This document shows, one piece after another, positions 30,937 to 41,635 of a DNA stretch of 64,000 bases. The notes beneath the pieces were generated by a model. It was not told where the DNA came from. It saw only the letters and a program-made list of their open reading frames with translations, and made no database searches. The stretch lies in contig NZ_JAINZP010000004.1 of the NCBI RefSeq assembly GCF_020166435.1, forward strand, positions 210,413 to 274,412. The letters are read 5' to 3'. Position 1 is the stretch's first letter, and every line of letters starts with the position of its first letter. Made by a program: the position numbers and the translations under genes. This DNA is from Pectobacterium versatile (GTDB lineage: Bacteria > Pseudomonadota > Gammaproteobacteria > Enterobacterales > Enterobacteriaceae).

Positions 30937-31001
30937 AAAATGAAAAAGCCGCGATCGGGGGACAAACAACGCACATCAAGAGGTAGGTTAAGTTAAAGAT
31001 G

Positions 31002-31032
31002 AAAAAAAGCCGCCAGCGTTAGCTGACGGCTT
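31002..31032 (-). terminator. tktA terminator
   Basis: On the minus strand AGCCGTCAGC-TAAC-GCTGGCGGCT followed by TTTTTTTC. Strong intrinsic terminator just after the tktA stop. Confidence 0.88.
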
Positions 31033-31058
31033 CTCATATCGAGATTAACGCGGCGTAA

Positions 31059-33053
31059 TTACTTCAGCAGCGCCTGCGCTTTTTCGACCACGTTATCGAC
31101 CGTGAAGCCGAACTCTTCGAACAGCAGCTCAGCCGGAGCCGATTCGCCGAAGCTTGTCATGCCGACAATCGCGCCGTTCAGGCCGACGTACTTGAACCAG
31201 TAGTCCGCGATACCCGCTTCAATCGCGACGCGCGCCGCTACCGCTTTCGGCAGTACCGCTTCACGGTAGGCCGCATCCTGCTTGTCGAATGCATCCGTTG
31301 ACGGCATAGACACCACGCGCACCTTGCGGCCTGCGGCGGTCAGTTTGTCATACGCGCCGACAGCCAGTTCAACTTCAGAACCAGTCGCAATCAGGATCAG
31401 CTCAGGTTGGCCATCGCTGTCTTTCAGCACATAGCCACCTTTCGCCACGTTCGCCAACTGCTCAGCAGTACGGGGCTGCTGCGCCAGGTTCTGACGAGAC
31501 AGGATCAGCGACGTCGGGCCGTCCTGACGCTCGATGGCGTATTTCCACGCCACCGCCGTTTCCACCTGATCCGCCGGACGCCAGTTGCTCATATTCGGCG
31601 TCACGCGCAGGCTTGCCAGCTGTTCAACCGGCTGGTGTGTCGGGCCGTCTTCGCCCAGACCGATGGAGTCGTGGGTGTAAACGTAGATGCTGCGGATTTT
31701 CATCAGCGCGGCCATACGCACGGCATTACGCGCATATTCCACAAACATCAGGAAGGTTGCGGTGTACGGTACAAAGCCCCCGTGCAGCGCAATCCCGTTG
31801 GCAATTGCCGTCATGCCGAATTCACGCACGCCGTAGTGGATGTAGTTACCCGCGTGGTCTTTATCCAGTGAAACCGAGCCGGACCAGATGGTCAGGTTGC
31901 TCGGTGCCAGGTCGGCAGAGCCGCCCAGGAATTCCGGCAGCAGTTTGCCGTAAGCTTCCAGCGCGTTCTGTGAGGCTTTGCGGCTGGCGATTTTCGCCGG
32001 ATTGGCCTGCAAATCGTCGATAAATTTCTGCGCGTCTGCCTGCCAGTTGGTCGGCAGTTCACCGCTGGTGCGGCGTGTGAACTCAGCAGCCAGCTCAGGG
32101 TACGCGCTGGCGTAGGCGGCAAACGCCTCATCCCAGGCCGCTTCCTTACGCTGACCGGTCGGTTTTGCATCCCAGGCAGCATAAATGTCAGCCGGGATAT
32201 CAAACGGCGCGTGCGCCCAGCCCAGCTGTTCGCGGGAAGCCGCGACTTCCGCATCACCCAGCGGCGCACCGTGGGAATCGTGCGTACCGGCCTTGTTCGG
32301 AGAACCGAAGCCAATCACGGTTTTACACATCAGCAGCGACGGCTTGTCGGTGACAAGCTGGGCTTCGCCGATGGCGCGCTTGATGGCGTCCGCATCGTGA
32401 CCGTCCACGCCACGTACTACGTGCCAGCCGTAGGCTTCAAAACGGGCAGCGGTATCGTCGGTAAACCAGCCTTCAACGTGACCGTCGATGGAGATGCCGT
32501 TGTCATCATAAAACGCGGTCAGTTTGCCGAGCTTCATGGTGCCTGCCAGCGAGCAGACTTCGTGGGAAATCCCTTCCATCATGCAGCCGTCACCCAGGAA
32601 GGTGTAGGTATGATGGTTAACAATCTCGTGGCCCGGACGGTTGAATTGCGCCGCCAGCGTACGCTCGGCAATCGCCATCCCCACAGCGTTGGCAACACCC
32701 TGACCCAGCGGGCCAGTGGTGGTTTCGACGCCGGCGGTGTAGCCGTATTCAGGGTGACCCGGAGTTTTGGAATGCAGCTGACGGAAGTTTTTCAGTTCTT
32801 CAATCGGCAGGTCGTAGCCGGAGAGATGCAGCAGGCTGTAAATCAGCATGGAAGCGTGGCCGTTGGACAGCACGAAGCGGTCACGGTTGGCCCAGTTAGG
32901 GTTGGCCGGATTATGGTTAAGATAATCGCGCCACAGCACTTCGGCGATATCGGCCATGCCCATCGGTGCACCAGGGTGACCGGATTTGGCTTTCTGCACC
33001 CCATCCATGCTAAGCGCACGGATAGCATTGGCAAGTTCTTTACGAGAGGACAT
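31059..33053 (-). CDS. tktA: Transketolase
   Basis: Thiamine-diphosphate enzyme of 664 residues (E. coli TktA 663) moving two-carbon ketol units in the pentose phosphate pathway. It begins [20 protein letters not shown]; the ThDP/Mg motif [18 protein letters not shown] lies near 154-171, and [20 protein letters not shown] near 470. The ATG at 33053 fits the family; an AT-rich upstream extension of 41 codons is not protein-like. With talB, rpiA, epd and fbp also here, several pentose and triose steps fall in this window. Confidence 0.98.
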   Translation of the reverse strand: MSSRKELANAIRALSMDGVQKAKSGHPGAPMGMADIAEVLWRDYLNHNPANPNWANRDRFVLSNGHASMLIYSLLHLSGYDLPIEELKNFRQLHSKTPGHPEYGYTAGVETTTGPLGQGVANAVGMAIAERTLAAQFNRPGHEIVNHHTYTFLGDGCMMEGISHEVCSLAGTMKLGKLTAFYDDNGISIDGHVEGWFTDDTAARFEAYGWHVVRGVDGHDADAIKRAIGEAQLVTDKPSLLMCKTVIGFGSPNKAGTHDSHGAPLGDAEVAASREQLGWAHAPFDIPADIYAAWDAKPTGQRKEAAWDEAFAAYASAYPELAAEFTRRTSGELPTNWQADAQKFIDDLQANPAKIASRKASQNALEAYGKLLPEFLGGSADLAPSNLTIWSGSVSLDKDHAGNYIHYGVREFGMTAIANGIALHGGFVPYTATFLMFVEYARNAVRMAALMKIRSIYVYTHDSIGLGEDGPTHQPVEQLASLRVTPNMSNWRPADQVETAVAWKYAIERQDGPTSLILSRQNLAQQPRTAEQLANVAKGGYVLKDSDGQPELILIATGSEVELAVGAYDKLTAAGRKVRVVSMPSTDAFDKQDAAYREAVLPKAVAARVAIEAGIADYWFKYVGLNGAIVGMTSFGESAPAELLFEEFGFTVDNVVEKAQALLK

Positions 33054-33464
33054 GCTTGACTCCAGATCGGATTGAACGACTGCCTTTCTTGAATAATCGA
33101 TAAAAAACAACAAATTAAACAAGAATGACAAAATAAATATGATTACAAATGTACATGAAAAGCAGAGGGAATGCACATGGAACCGTGAGCAAAAAACAGG
33201 GATTTATCGGCTAACGAATCAATGGCGGTTCTTTTGCCAATTGTGCAGTTGATTGCAGCGCCATACGCTATGTTTTCCAGTGGGTTTACCTTTATCCACA
33301 GCCTCTTTTTGGAACGCTCTGGAAACAAAATTCATGGCCTACGGGCTATCAGAAAACATACAAATCAGATTTTCCGATCTATTTCTCTACGCGGTTTTCG
33401 GGTAGGTTATAGCCGTTTTTCTTTCGTATTAAAAAACAAACACAATCGTAGGGAGATGATTTTT
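33054..33464. other. 411-bp divergent promoter region tktA/loiP
   Basis: AT-rich intergenic DNA between divergently transcribed tktA and loiP. No gene or clear repeat seen; it should hold both promoters. Confidence 0.6.
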
Positions 33465-34217
33465 ATGGCTATTCGTTCTTCTGTACTGGCGCTGTGTGTC
33501 GCAACCTTGCTGACCGGCTGCCAGAACTTAAACACCAGTACCTTAATGCAATCCGGCGCACAGGCTTTCCAGGCGGCAACACTCAGCGATGCTGATGTTA
33601 AATCGCTCAGCAATCAGTCCTGTGAGCAAATGGATAAAGAAGCAAAGATTGCCCCTGCCGACAGCAAATACACACAGCGCCTTAATAAAATTGCAGATGC
33701 ACTGGGCCATGACATCAACGGTACACCAGCCAACTATAAGGTTTATCTGACAAAAGACGTTAACGCTTGGGCAATGGCTAACGGTTGCATCCGCGTATAC
33801 AGCGGCCTGATGGATATGATGAATGACAATGAAGTGGAAGGCGTTCTCGGCCACGAAATTGGCCACGTTGCGCTGGGCCACACTCGTAAAGCCATGCAAG
33901 TTGCCTATGCGGCGACGGCTGCACGTACTGCAATTGGCTCTGCGGGTGGCGTAGCAGCCTCCCTGTCACAGTCTCAACTCGCCGATCTGGGAGAAGCACT
34001 GGTTAATTCCCAATTCTCTCAAACTCAGGAAACGCAGGCAGATGATTACTCCTTCGATCTGCTGAAGAAACGTGGCGTCAAGCTGGAAGGTCTGGCAAGC
34101 AGCTTTGAAAAACTTGCCAAACTTGATGCTGGTCGTGAGAGCAGCATGTTCGATTCTCACCCTTCATCAGAAGGCCGCGCGAAACACATTCGTGAACGTA
34201 TTGCTGCTGGGAAGTAA
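33465..34217 (+). CDS. loiP: Outer-membrane-associated metalloprotease lipoprotein LoiP (YggG)
   Basis: M48-family zinc metalloprotease of 250 residues with a lipoprotein signal: a hydrophobic stretch and lipobox LLTGC (C19). Catalytic HEIGH (H130, E131, H134) with the third ligand region ETQADDYSFDLL downstream. In E. coli LoiP cleaves between phenylalanines and works with BepA at low osmolarity. Start at the ATG at 33465; an in-frame ATG three codons upstream is possible. Divergent from tktA. Confidence 0.95.
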   Translation: MAIRSSVLALCVATLLTGCQNLNTSTLMQSGAQAFQAATLSDADVKSLSNQSCEQMDKEAKIAPADSKYTQRLNKIADALGHDINGTPANYKVYLTKDVNAWAMANGCIRVYSGLMDMMNDNEVEGVLGHEIGHVALGHTRKAMQVAYAATAARTAIGSAGGVAASLSQSQLADLGEALVNSQFSQTQETQADDYSFDLLKKRGVKLEGLASSFEKLAKLDAGRESSMFDSHPSSEGRAKHIRERIAAGK

Positions 34218-34822
34218 TTCCACGCCCTGATTACTTGCAAAACGTCTACCCAAGGGCAATTGAAAAAATCTCAATTGCCCGCAAGTCATCCGACCACTAT
34301 CATCCCCATCATATTCACAGTAAACTGTTGCATAACAGCTATCTTCGATCGATTCTATCTTTTCCATGATAGGATTTGAGAATTAATAGATATAAATAGA
34401 TAGTTATTTTCAATCATATTTACTTCCCGTTCTCTTTTTAAGAAACGAATCCTGGCAGATTTCCAGATGCTGGAAGCAGCACTCCGCGAATGCGGCGGCA
34501 TACGGAAAAACAGACAATCGTGATTAGCACAGAGACATCCGTCGCAATAAACAAGAATGATGGAGTAACCCCCTGTATTTAAAGATAGAAATAAACCAGT
34601 AAATCAAGCATACTATGTTAAACCAATAAAAATTTTTCCAGTTTGATCATATAGATATATGATAAAACCTGTTGTCGCGCCCGCAGGTTTCTCTAGAAGC
34701 TCCACCTTTTTAGCGATTTAAAGGCATTTCAGGATCGCGATTTCTTAATAACTGGATAACATCAGCAACGATTATTGGTTTATGGCCACTTTCAGACAAT
34801 AAACTCATATGTGTTAAAAATC
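34218..34822. other. AT-rich 0.6-kb gap upstream of the LuxR-type gene
   Basis: Markedly AT-rich compared with the flanking genes. It contains a perfect hairpin GGGCAATTGA/TCAATTGCCC (34254-34280) just after loiP. I see no protein gene. The composition together with the adjacent orphan regulator suggests acquired DNA. Confidence 0.55.
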
Positions 34823-35440
34823 ATGGATGTGAGAATTTTCAGTAAATGCAATTTTACCACGGTGGGATTACGGGAAATCCTATCCAGTATCCCTATGCTC
34901 TCGATAAAACCCGTCAACAGGTTTACGCTGCAGCAAGGAAAGAAGAAATGTATTTTCATCATTGACGGTAGCAGCGAGGGCTTTGAGGAATACTACGAGT
35001 CGATAAGAACTCACTTTTATAATATGGCGTCGTCGTTCGTTATCATCAATAATTCTCCCAATCACCCTCCCGTGTGCATTGACGAAAAAACGATTCTTAT
35101 TTCAAAGTCAGCAGCCATCGATTCTTTTTATAAATTACTCGATTTCGTCCACCTCCACGACCGCCGTTTATTCAGTCCCGTCAGATTGTCAAAATCTGAA
35201 TATGCCGTATTCCAGCATTGGTGTGCGGGCTACACAGCGGAAGCGATTGCCGATATCATCGGATTAAATAAGAAGTCAGTACTGAACAGCAAATCACGAT
35301 TACTGAATAAATATGGCGTTCAGGATAAAAACTCTTTACTGCTTATTGCCAAAATTATCTTCAAAGACAGCGTCATTGAAGAATTTGATTCCCTTCCAAA
35401 ACCAGCAGCCGATATCAATATGAGTAATTCGCTTATCTAA
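34823..35440 (+). CDS. Orphan LuxR-type (GerE HTH) transcriptional regulator
   Basis: Protein of 205 residues from the ATG at 34823, or 221 from a TTG at 34775; neither has a good Shine-Dalgarno. The C-terminal part, about 135-195, is a LuxR/FixJ-type helix-turn-helix: LSKSEYAVFQHWCAGYTAEA, IADIIGLNKKSVLNSKSRLL and NKYGVQDKNSL. The N-terminal 130 residues show no phospho-acceptor or acyl-homoserine-lactone motif I recognise, so it resembles RcsA/CsgD/BglJ-like regulators rather than a quorum sensor. It replaces speB between loiP and speA. Target unknown. Confidence 0.8.
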   Translation: MDVRIFSKCNFTTVGLREILSSIPMLSIKPVNRFTLQQGKKKCIFIIDGSSEGFEEYYESIRTHFYNMASSFVIINNSPNHPPVCIDEKTILISKSAAIDSFYKLLDFVHLHDRRLFSPVRLSKSEYAVFQHWCAGYTAEAIADIIGLNKKSVLNSKSRLLNKYGVQDKNSLLLIAKIIFKDSVIEEFDSLPKPAADINMSNSLI

Positions 35441-35450
35441 GCGATAGACG

Positions 35451-35482
35451 AAAAAAAGGGATGCTCACTCGCATCCCTTTTT
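35451..35482. terminator. Bidirectional terminator between LuxR-type gene and speA
   Basis: AAAGGGATGC-TCACTC-GCATCCCTTT with A-run before and T-run after, so both strands end in U-runs. Serves both converging genes. Confidence 0.9.
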
Positions 35483-35498
35483 ACTCACTCAGCAACGC

Positions 35499-37481
35499 TT
35501 ATTCTTCATCTTCCAAATAAGTATAGCCGTACAGTCCGCTTTCAAACTCCTCCAGGAACTGCGCCTGAAGTTCGGTATCCAGGTCAGTTTCTTTCACCTG
35601 ATCGCGGAAACGGGTCATCAGCACTTTGGGGTCAAGCTGCACATACTCCAGCATGTCGGCAACCGTATTCCCTTCGTCAGATTCTTCAATCTCAACGGTG
35701 CCATCCTGGAAGACAAACACGTCAACGGTCGACGTATCGCCGAACAGGTTATGCATATTCCCCAGGATTTCCTGATAGGCACCGACCATAAAGAAGCCCA
35801 GCAGCGGCGGATTTTCTGGATCGTAAGGCGGCATTGGCATCGTCGTCGCGATCCCGTCACCATCGACATAATGATCGATCGTGCCATCGGAATCACAGGT
35901 GATGTCGAGCACGACAGCACGGCGCTCAGGCGGCTTGTTTAGCCCTTCCAACGGCATTACTGGGAACAACTGATCGATCCCCCATGCATCCGGCATGGAT
36001 TGGAACAGCGAGAAGTTGACATACAGCTTGTCAGCCATCCGCTCCTGTAATTCATCAATCACTGGCCGATGCGCACGGTTGCTCGGATCCAGCTGTTCCT
36101 GAATCATCTGACAGATGCTCAGATAAAGCTGCTCTGCTTTCGCGCGCTGCGTCAGATCCAACATGCCGTGCGTGTATTGGGTATGCACATCATGCAAATC
36201 CATCTGGCTGTCGTGCAACCATTCACGCAGCGAACGGCGTTTTCCCGGCTGCTTGATTTCTTTCCAGGTTGACCACAGGCTCTCCAACGCACGCGGAGCG
36301 TCTTCTTCTGGCTCTGTAGGTTCACTGAACTCGTTGCGTTCAACCCCGATAATATTGGAAACCAACACGGTATGGTGCGCGGTTACCGCACGGCCAGATT
36401 CGGTGATAACCGTCGGATGTGGCAACCCGTTTTCGTTACAGGCATCACCGATGCCCCAAATCACGTTGTTGGCGTATTCGTTCAGGCCATAGTTCACTGA
36501 ACAATCGGACTGAGAGCGCGTGCCTTCATAATCCACGCCCAACCCACCACCGACGTCGAAGCACTGGATATTTACACCCAACTTATGCAGTTCGACATAG
36601 AAGCGCGCAGATTCACGCACGCCCGTCGCGATATCACGGATATTCGCCAGCTGCGATCCCAGATGGAAATGCAGCAGTTGCAGGCTATCCAACCGCCCCG
36701 CTTCACGCAGCATCTCAACCAGTTGCAGCACCTGGACCGCCGCCAGACCAAACTTGGATTTTTCACCGCCGCTGGATTGCCACTTGCCCGACCCCTGAGA
36801 AGCCAGACGCGCACGGACGCCGAGGCGCGGCACCACATTCAAGCGCTCGGCTTCTTCCAGCACCAGCCGAATTTCGGACATCTTCTCGATGACCAGATAA
36901 ACTTTGTGGCCCAGCTTTTCACCGATGAGTGCAAGACGGATGTATTCACGGTCTTTGTAGCCGTTACACACAATCACCGTGCGGGTCATGCCAGCGTGGC
37001 CCAGTACTGCCATCAGCTCCGCTTTTGAACCGGCTTCCAGACCTAACGGTTCACCGGAATTAGCCAGTGACTCAATGACACGACGATGCTGGTTAACCTT
37101 GATCGGATAAACCAGAAAATACCCACCTTCATAGCCAAATGATTCGCGGGCCTGTTTAAACGCGGCGTTAATAGAACGCAGGCGATGCTGAAGGATTTGC
37201 GGAAAACAGAACAGCGCAGGAAGGCGCTGATGGTTCTCTTTCTGCATATCTTTGACCAATCTGGCCAGATCGACGCGAGCTTCTGGTACGTCAGGATCCG
37301 GGCACACGCTAATGTGGCCGAGTTCATTGACGTCATAGTAATTATTGCCCCACCAGGCAATATTGTAAGTACGAAGCATTTCGCTGGCATTACGGTCATT
37401 CATGGCAACCTCCTGCATAGAGCGCAAATTTTCATGTTTACCCGTCGCTGACGAGCCGTGATGAATCATGTCGTCAGACAT
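35499..37481 (-). CDS. speA: Biosynthetic arginine decarboxylase
   Basis: PLP enzyme of 660 residues (E. coli 658) converting arginine to agmatine for putrescine synthesis. The N-terminus MSDDM...LRSMQEVAM and [20 protein letters not shown] are family-typical. The PLP lysine is K128 in [28 protein letters not shown] and a catalytic-cysteine region DITCDSDG follow. The usual partner speB (agmatinase) is not adjacent. The start codon overlaps the end of a small candidate leader ORF. Confidence 0.98.
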   Translation of the reverse strand: MSDDMIHHGSSATGKHENLRSMQEVAMNDRNASEMLRTYNIAWWGNNYYDVNELGHISVCPDPDVPEARVDLARLVKDMQKENHQRLPALFCFPQILQHRLRSINAAFKQARESFGYEGGYFLVYPIKVNQHRRVIESLANSGEPLGLEAGSKAELMAVLGHAGMTRTVIVCNGYKDREYIRLALIGEKLGHKVYLVIEKMSEIRLVLEEAERLNVVPRLGVRARLASQGSGKWQSSGGEKSKFGLAAVQVLQLVEMLREAGRLDSLQLLHFHLGSQLANIRDIATGVRESARFYVELHKLGVNIQCFDVGGGLGVDYEGTRSQSDCSVNYGLNEYANNVIWGIGDACNENGLPHPTVITESGRAVTAHHTVLVSNIIGVERNEFSEPTEPEEDAPRALESLWSTWKEIKQPGKRRSLREWLHDSQMDLHDVHTQYTHGMLDLTQRAKAEQLYLSICQMIQEQLDPSNRAHRPVIDELQERMADKLYVNFSLFQSMPDAWGIDQLFPVMPLEGLNKPPERRAVVLDITCDSDGTIDHYVDGDGIATTMPMPPYDPENPPLLGFFMVGAYQEILGNMHNLFGDTSTVDVFVFQDGTVEIEESDEGNTVADMLEYVQLDPKVLMTRFRDQVKETDLDTELQAQFLEEFESGLYGYTYLEDEE

Positions 37482-37632
37482 AACGAACCTCTTCTTTTTC
37501 TGGACTGCGGATCACATCAGTACCTGAATAAACAGCCCACATGAGCATACCTGCAACATGCGGCATCGACAGTGAAAAAACCGACATAGTGAAGTATGCC
37601 GTCACTTTATTACTCTTATTAGTGTAAAACAC
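37474..37632 (-). CDS. Candidate small membrane/leader ORF overlapping the speA start
   Basis: A 52-codon frame starting GTG at 37632 with GGAG nine bases upstream, reading [20 protein letters not shown] and continuing through a hydrophobic stretch ([14 protein letters not shown]) to [11 protein letters not shown]. Its TGA overlaps the speA ATG as ATGTCTGA. It could couple translation to speA or be chance. The E. coli leader gene yqgB lies at the same place, but its frame is not preserved here. Low confidence as a gene. Confidence 0.35.
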   Translation of the reverse strand: MFYTNKSNKVTAYFTMSVFSLSMPHVAGMLMWAVYSGTDVIRSPEKEEVRYV

Positions 37633-38110
37633 GTTGTCAGGCTCCGTGTTACGGGTCGATAAAACTCGTTGTGAAAATCACCGGGCGAACGTGACCAGAA
37701 AAGCGTTAAACACTTCTGGCGGAAAGAATAACAGGCAGGTTAACCAGCCCTGGAGTCCTGTGTCGAATTTAAAGACAGGCAACGTCGAGAAACGGAAAAG
37801 AAGGGTTGAGTCGCGGACGCGGTAGCGTCAAAAGGGACATATTGCGAACGCAATATACTCAGTAAACAACGGATCATTAATCCTACCACCTCCACGTGCG
37901 CCGCAGGCTATGCGGTCAGCCATCAATAAAAAATTCAAGATGTCGCGGGTTGCATCACCGCCCGCCGTTTATACCTACATGCTGCTGGAAAAGCAAAATG
38001 AAAATTATCGCCAGTCATCTCTTGTAAAAGAAAAAATGGCCGATGGTAAAGGACGATGGCGCGCTAATGCGAAAAACTACTGGCACTGAGACCAAAAGGT
38101 GACCTAGAAT
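37633..38110. other. Gene-free part of the speA-metK divergent region
   Basis: No convincing gene. Contains a stem CCAGAA/TTCTGG (37694-37718) that would lie in the speA leader. The remaining bases should hold the divergent promoters of speA and metK. Confidence 0.5.
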
Positions 38111-38134
38111 AGCCATCCAGATGTTAATCCGTCT
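38111..38134. promoter_or_regulatory. Possible tandem MetJ boxes upstream of metK
   Basis: Three consecutive 8-mers AGCCATCC, AGATGTTA and ATCCGTCT match the met-box AGACGTCT at five to six positions each. They lie about 55 bp before the metK start. metK is a known MetJ target. Match quality is moderate. Confidence 0.4.
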
Positions 38135-38189
38135 ATACCGATTAACTGATACACTGCTTAACGACTTTGATTTGAAGGTAAAGAAACTC

Positions 38190-39341
38190 ATGGCTAAACA
38201 CCTTTTTACGTCCGAGTCAGTCTCTGAAGGACATCCTGATAAAATTGCTGACCAGATTTCTGATGCGGTTCTCGACGCCATTCTGGAGCAAGACCCAAAA
38301 GCGCGTGTCGCTTGTGAGACTTATGTAAAGACCGGCATGGTGTTAGTCGGTGGTGAAATTACCACCAGCGCCTGGGTCGATATTGAAGAAATTACCCGCC
38401 GTACCGTGCGTGATATCGGTTATGTCAATTCTGAAATGGGCTTTGATGCCAACTCTTGTGCCGTACTGAGCGCGATTGGCAAGCAGTCTCCTGACATCAA
38501 TCAGGGCGTTGACCGCCGCGATCCGCTGGAACAAGGCGCAGGCGATCAGGGTCTGATGTTCGGTTACGCGACCAACGAAACCGACGTCCTGATGCCAGCA
38601 CCCGTGACTTACGCACACCGTCTGGTTCAGCGCCAGTCAGAAGTCCGCAAGAGCGGTTCTCTGCCGTGGCTGCGCCCGGATGCGAAGAGTCAGGTTACAT
38701 TCCTGTACGACGATGGCAAGATTGCTGGCATCGATGCCGTGGTGCTGTCTACCCAGCATTCAGAAGACATCAGCCAGAAAGATCTGCATGAAGCGGTGAT
38801 GGAAGAGATCATCAAACCGGTTCTGCCTGCAGAATGGCTGACTGCCAATACCAAATATTTCATCAACCCAACCGGACGCTTTGTTATCGGCGGCCCAATG
38901 GGTGACTGCGGTCTGACCGGTCGTAAAATCATCGTTGATACCTACGGCGGCGCGGCACGTCACGGCGGCGGTGCATTCTCCGGTAAGGATCCGTCTAAAG
39001 TAGACCGCTCTGCTGCCTATGCTGCACGCTATGTTGCCAAGAATATCGTCGCGGCTGGCCTGGCCGATCGCTGCGAAATTCAGGTGTCCTACGCTATCGG
39101 CGTGGCAGAACCAACCTCCATCATGATCGAAACCTTCGGCACAGAGAAAGTGTCCACCGAGCAACTGACGCTGCTGGTGCGCGAATTCTTCGATCTGCGT
39201 CCTTACGGCTTAATCCAGATGCTGGATCTGCTGCATCCGATTTATCAGGAAACGGCTGCCTACGGTCACTTTGGCCGCGAACATTTCCCGTGGGAAAAAA
39301 CGGACAAAGCCGCACAGCTGCGCGAAGCTGCGGGCCTGTAA
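38190..39341 (+). CDS. metK: S-adenosylmethionine synthase
   Basis: Makes SAM from methionine and ATP; 383 residues (E. coli 384). Starts [20 protein letters not shown] with the ATP-site GHPDK; also [20 protein letters not shown] near 118-137 and [20 protein letters not shown] near 255-275. The ATG at 38190 is chosen over an upstream in-frame ATG because the extra 23 residues are not family-like. galP, which follows metK in E. coli, is absent. Confidence 0.98.
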   Translation: MAKHLFTSESVSEGHPDKIADQISDAVLDAILEQDPKARVACETYVKTGMVLVGGEITTSAWVDIEEITRRTVRDIGYVNSEMGFDANSCAVLSAIGKQSPDINQGVDRRDPLEQGAGDQGLMFGYATNETDVLMPAPVTYAHRLVQRQSEVRKSGSLPWLRPDAKSQVTFLYDDGKIAGIDAVVLSTQHSEDISQKDLHEAVMEEIIKPVLPAEWLTANTKYFINPTGRFVIGGPMGDCGLTGRKIIVDTYGGAARHGGGAFSGKDPSKVDRSAAYAARYVAKNIVAAGLADRCEIQVSYAIGVAEPTSIMIETFGTEKVSTEQLTLLVREFFDLRPYGLIQMLDLLHPIYQETAAYGHFGREHFPWEKTDKAAQLREAAGL

Positions 39342-39362
39342 TTCGGCGATGCAATAAATACC

Positions 39363-39392
39363 AAACGGCGAATGAAAATTCGCCGTTTTTCA
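39363..39392 (+). terminator. metK terminator
   Basis: AAACGGCGAAT-GAAA-ATTCGCCGTTT followed by TTC. Strong intrinsic terminator after the metK stop. Confidence 0.88.
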
Positions 39393-39464
39393 TTCTAGCT
39401 CCCTGAATATTTCGCTTCAGCTTCCCTATTGCGTCTCCCTGCCACTCAATTTATGCTCACAGCA

Positions 39465-39977
39465 ATGAACACACCCCGAATCCCCATTGCCAGCCATCAG
39501 GCTGTGATGCGCTGCCTGCGTGATAAATTGCAGCAGGCTAACCTCACTTTGCAAACGAACTACACCGAGCCAGCAGTAAATTACCAGCAACGCGGTTCAA
39601 CCGCAGGAACGGCCTGGCTGCAACACTGGGAAATTCGGCTGAATCCTGTCTTGTTGCAGGAAAACCAGCAGGCCTTTATCGATGAAGTCGTTCCTCATGA
39701 ACTGGCTCATCTGCTGGTCTATGCGCGTTTTGGCCGTGTCGCACCGCATGGCAAGGAATGGCGCTGGATGATGGAAAACGTGCTGAGCGTCCCGGCAAAA
39801 CGCACGCATCGGTTTGCGATACAATCCGTACAGGGGAAAACCTTCACCTACCTGTGTGATTGCCAACGGCATGAGCTGACGATCCGTCGGCACAATCGGG
39901 TGCTGCGCGGCGAAACAGAATATCGCTGTCGTCGTTGCGGGAAAATCTTACGTCATGATGTAAAAAGTTCTATTTAA
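39465..39977 (+). CDS. sprT: SprT family zinc protein
   Basis: SprT-like protein of 170 residues with a zincin motif [20 protein letters not shown] near 68-88 and further [13 protein letters not shown]-terminal zinc-ribbon-like part has paired cysteines (CDCQ, CRRCGK). Homologs resemble the eukaryotic DNA-protein crosslink protease SPRTN; the bacterial role is unproven. The ATG at 39465 aligns with E. coli SprT; an ATG four codons upstream is possible. Confidence 0.92.
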   Translation: MNTPRIPIASHQAVMRCLRDKLQQANLTLQTNYTEPAVNYQQRGSTAGTAWLQHWEIRLNPVLLQENQQAFIDEVVPHELAHLLVYARFGRVAPHGKEWRWMMENVLSVPAKRTHRFAIQSVQGKTFTYLCDCQRHELTIRRHNRVLRGETEYRCRRCGKILRHDVKSSI

Positions 39978-40073
39978 AAGGGAATTTCCAGTTTTAAAAA
40001 CTGCTTTTGCATTTGCCTGCCGACGAGACATCCGGTAGTCTGCCAACTTTACAGCCTGTGGATTATTTGGAAT

Positions 40074-40772
40074 ATGCTACGCAAAATTCTCGCTATCGCC
40101 GCCGTGGGCGCGGGTCTGTTTTCGGCTACCGCGCTGGGTCAAAACATCAATAATTTTTCGCAGGCAAAAGCCGCCGCTGTCGACATTAATCGCGATGCGC
40201 CGGGCTCGTTCTACTGCGGCTGTAAGATTACGTGGCAGGGCAAGAAAGGTACGCCCGATCTTGAATCCTGCGGTTATCAGGTCAGGAAAAATGAACAGCG
40301 TGCCAGCCGCATCGAGTGGGAGCATGTTGTGCCCGCTTGGCAGTTCGGCCACCAGCGCCAATGCTGGCAAGACGGCGGCAGAAAGAACTGTAACAGCGAC
40401 CCTGTCTACCGCGAGATGGAAACCGATTTGCATAACCTGCAGCCTGCTATCGGCGAGGTCAACGGCGATCGTGGCAATGCCATGTATGGGCAATGGAACG
40501 GTGGTGCATCCCAATATGGTCAATGCGAGATGAAGGTCGACTTCAAAAATAATCTGGCAGAACCGCCCGCTCGCGCTCGCGGCCAGATCGCTCGAACCTA
40601 TTTCTACATGCGCGACCGCTATCAGTTACGCCTTTCCAGCCAGCAAACCCAGTTGTTCGAAGCCTGGGATAAACAATACCCAGTCACTCAGTGGGAATGT
40701 ACCCGCAATCAGCGCATTGCCGCAAAACAGGGAAACCCAAATCCCTACGTTCAACAAGCTTGCCAGCGTTAG
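40074..40772 (+). CDS. endA: DNA-specific endonuclease I
   Basis: Periplasmic non-specific nuclease of 232 residues. A signal peptide ([20 protein letters not shown] then LG/QN) precedes a beta-beta-alpha-metal nuclease core with [14 protein letters not shown] near 78-91 (general-base histidine) and [20 protein letters not shown] near 118-137. Several cysteines fit the known disulfides. Between sprT and rsmE, as in E. coli. Confidence 0.96.
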   Translation: MLRKILAIAAVGAGLFSATALGQNINNFSQAKAAAVDINRDAPGSFYCGCKITWQGKKGTPDLESCGYQVRKNEQRASRIEWEHVVPAWQFGHQRQCWQDGGRKNCNSDPVYREMETDLHNLQPAIGEVNGDRGNAMYGQWNGGASQYGQCEMKVDFKNNLAEPPARARGQIARTYFYMRDRYQLRLSSQQTQLFEAWDKQYPVTQWECTRNQRIAAKQGNPNPYVQQACQR

Positions 40773-40806
40773 TTCGTCTACCTACTATAGCGAATCTGTT
40801 TCCAAC

Positions 40807-40834
40807 AAAACCACCGCCAGATAACGGTGGTTTT
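40807..40834 (+). terminator. endA terminator
   Basis: AAAACCACCG-CCAGATAA-CGGTGGTTTT followed by GCC. Intrinsic terminator; the A-run also allows reverse action. Confidence 0.75.
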
Positions 40835-40889
40835 GCCTATTTCTGGCGTTCCTATACCCGTTAATTTCATTCAAAGGTCTTAATTCAGC

Positions 40890-41624
40890 ATGCGAGTACC
40901 ACGCATTTTTCATCCCGAAACGCTCCCCCTTAACGGCGGTGAAGTCGAACTGAGTGACGATGCCGCCAATCATGTTGGTCGCGTGTTACGCATGACGACG
41001 GGTCAGTCATTGCAGCTGTTTGATGGCAGCAATCATGCCTTTGATGCAGAAATCATCGCGGCTGGCAAAAAGAGTGTGCGCGTTCGCTTCACAGCAGGTA
41101 AGTTGGAAGATAAAGAATCGCCCCTACATTTACATCTGGGACAAGTGATGTCACGCGGCGAGAAGATGGAATTTACCATTCAGAAATCCATCGAACTGGG
41201 CGTCAATGTGATTACCCCACTGCTTTCTGAACGCTGTGGCGTCAAACTGGATGCCGAGCGTATGGAGAAAAAAATTAGCCAGTGGCAGAAAATTGCGGTC
41301 GCCGCCTGTGAACAGTCCGGCCGCAATTGTGTGCCGTTGGTGAGGCCAGCGATGACGCTGGAAGCCTGGTGTGCAGAACAAGACAACGCGTTGAAATTGA
41401 ATCTGCACCCACGCGCCACACAGAGCATCAATACGTTACCACTGCCGGTAGATCGGGTCAGGCTACTGATCGGCCCAGAAGGCGGACTCACCGCCGGTGA
41501 AATTATCATGACCTCAGAACACGGATTCACTGATATCCTGTTGGGGCCACGCGTCTTGCGCACAGAAACCACTGCACTCACCGCCATGACCGCCTTACAG
41601 GTACGTTTCGGCGATTTGGGGTAA
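40890..41624 (+). CDS. rsmE: 16S rRNA (uracil-1498-N3)-methyltransferase
   Basis: SPOUT methyltransferase of 244 residues modifying U1498 of 16S rRNA in the 30S subunit. N-terminal PUA-like domain (about 1-70), then the knot with [14 protein letters not shown] near 190-204 and [16 protein letters not shown] near 215-230. Eleven bases separate it from gshB, so they probably form an operon. Confidence 0.96.
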   Translation: MRVPRIFHPETLPLNGGEVELSDDAANHVGRVLRMTTGQSLQLFDGSNHAFDAEIIAAGKKSVRVRFTAGKLEDKESPLHLHLGQVMSRGEKMEFTIQKSIELGVNVITPLLSERCGVKLDAERMEKKISQWQKIAVAACEQSGRNCVPLVRPAMTLEAWCAEQDNALKLNLHPRATQSINTLPLPVDRVRLLIGPEGGLTAGEIIMTSEHGFTDILLGPRVLRTETTALTAMTALQVRFGDLG

Positions 41625-41635
41625 AGGAGAAAAGA

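Noticed and set aside
37600..37745. Ortholog of the E. coli speA leader gene yqgB
   Set aside because: A short stretch can be read as CFTLIRVIK similar to the YqgB end, but the frame has no start codon upstream before a stop.
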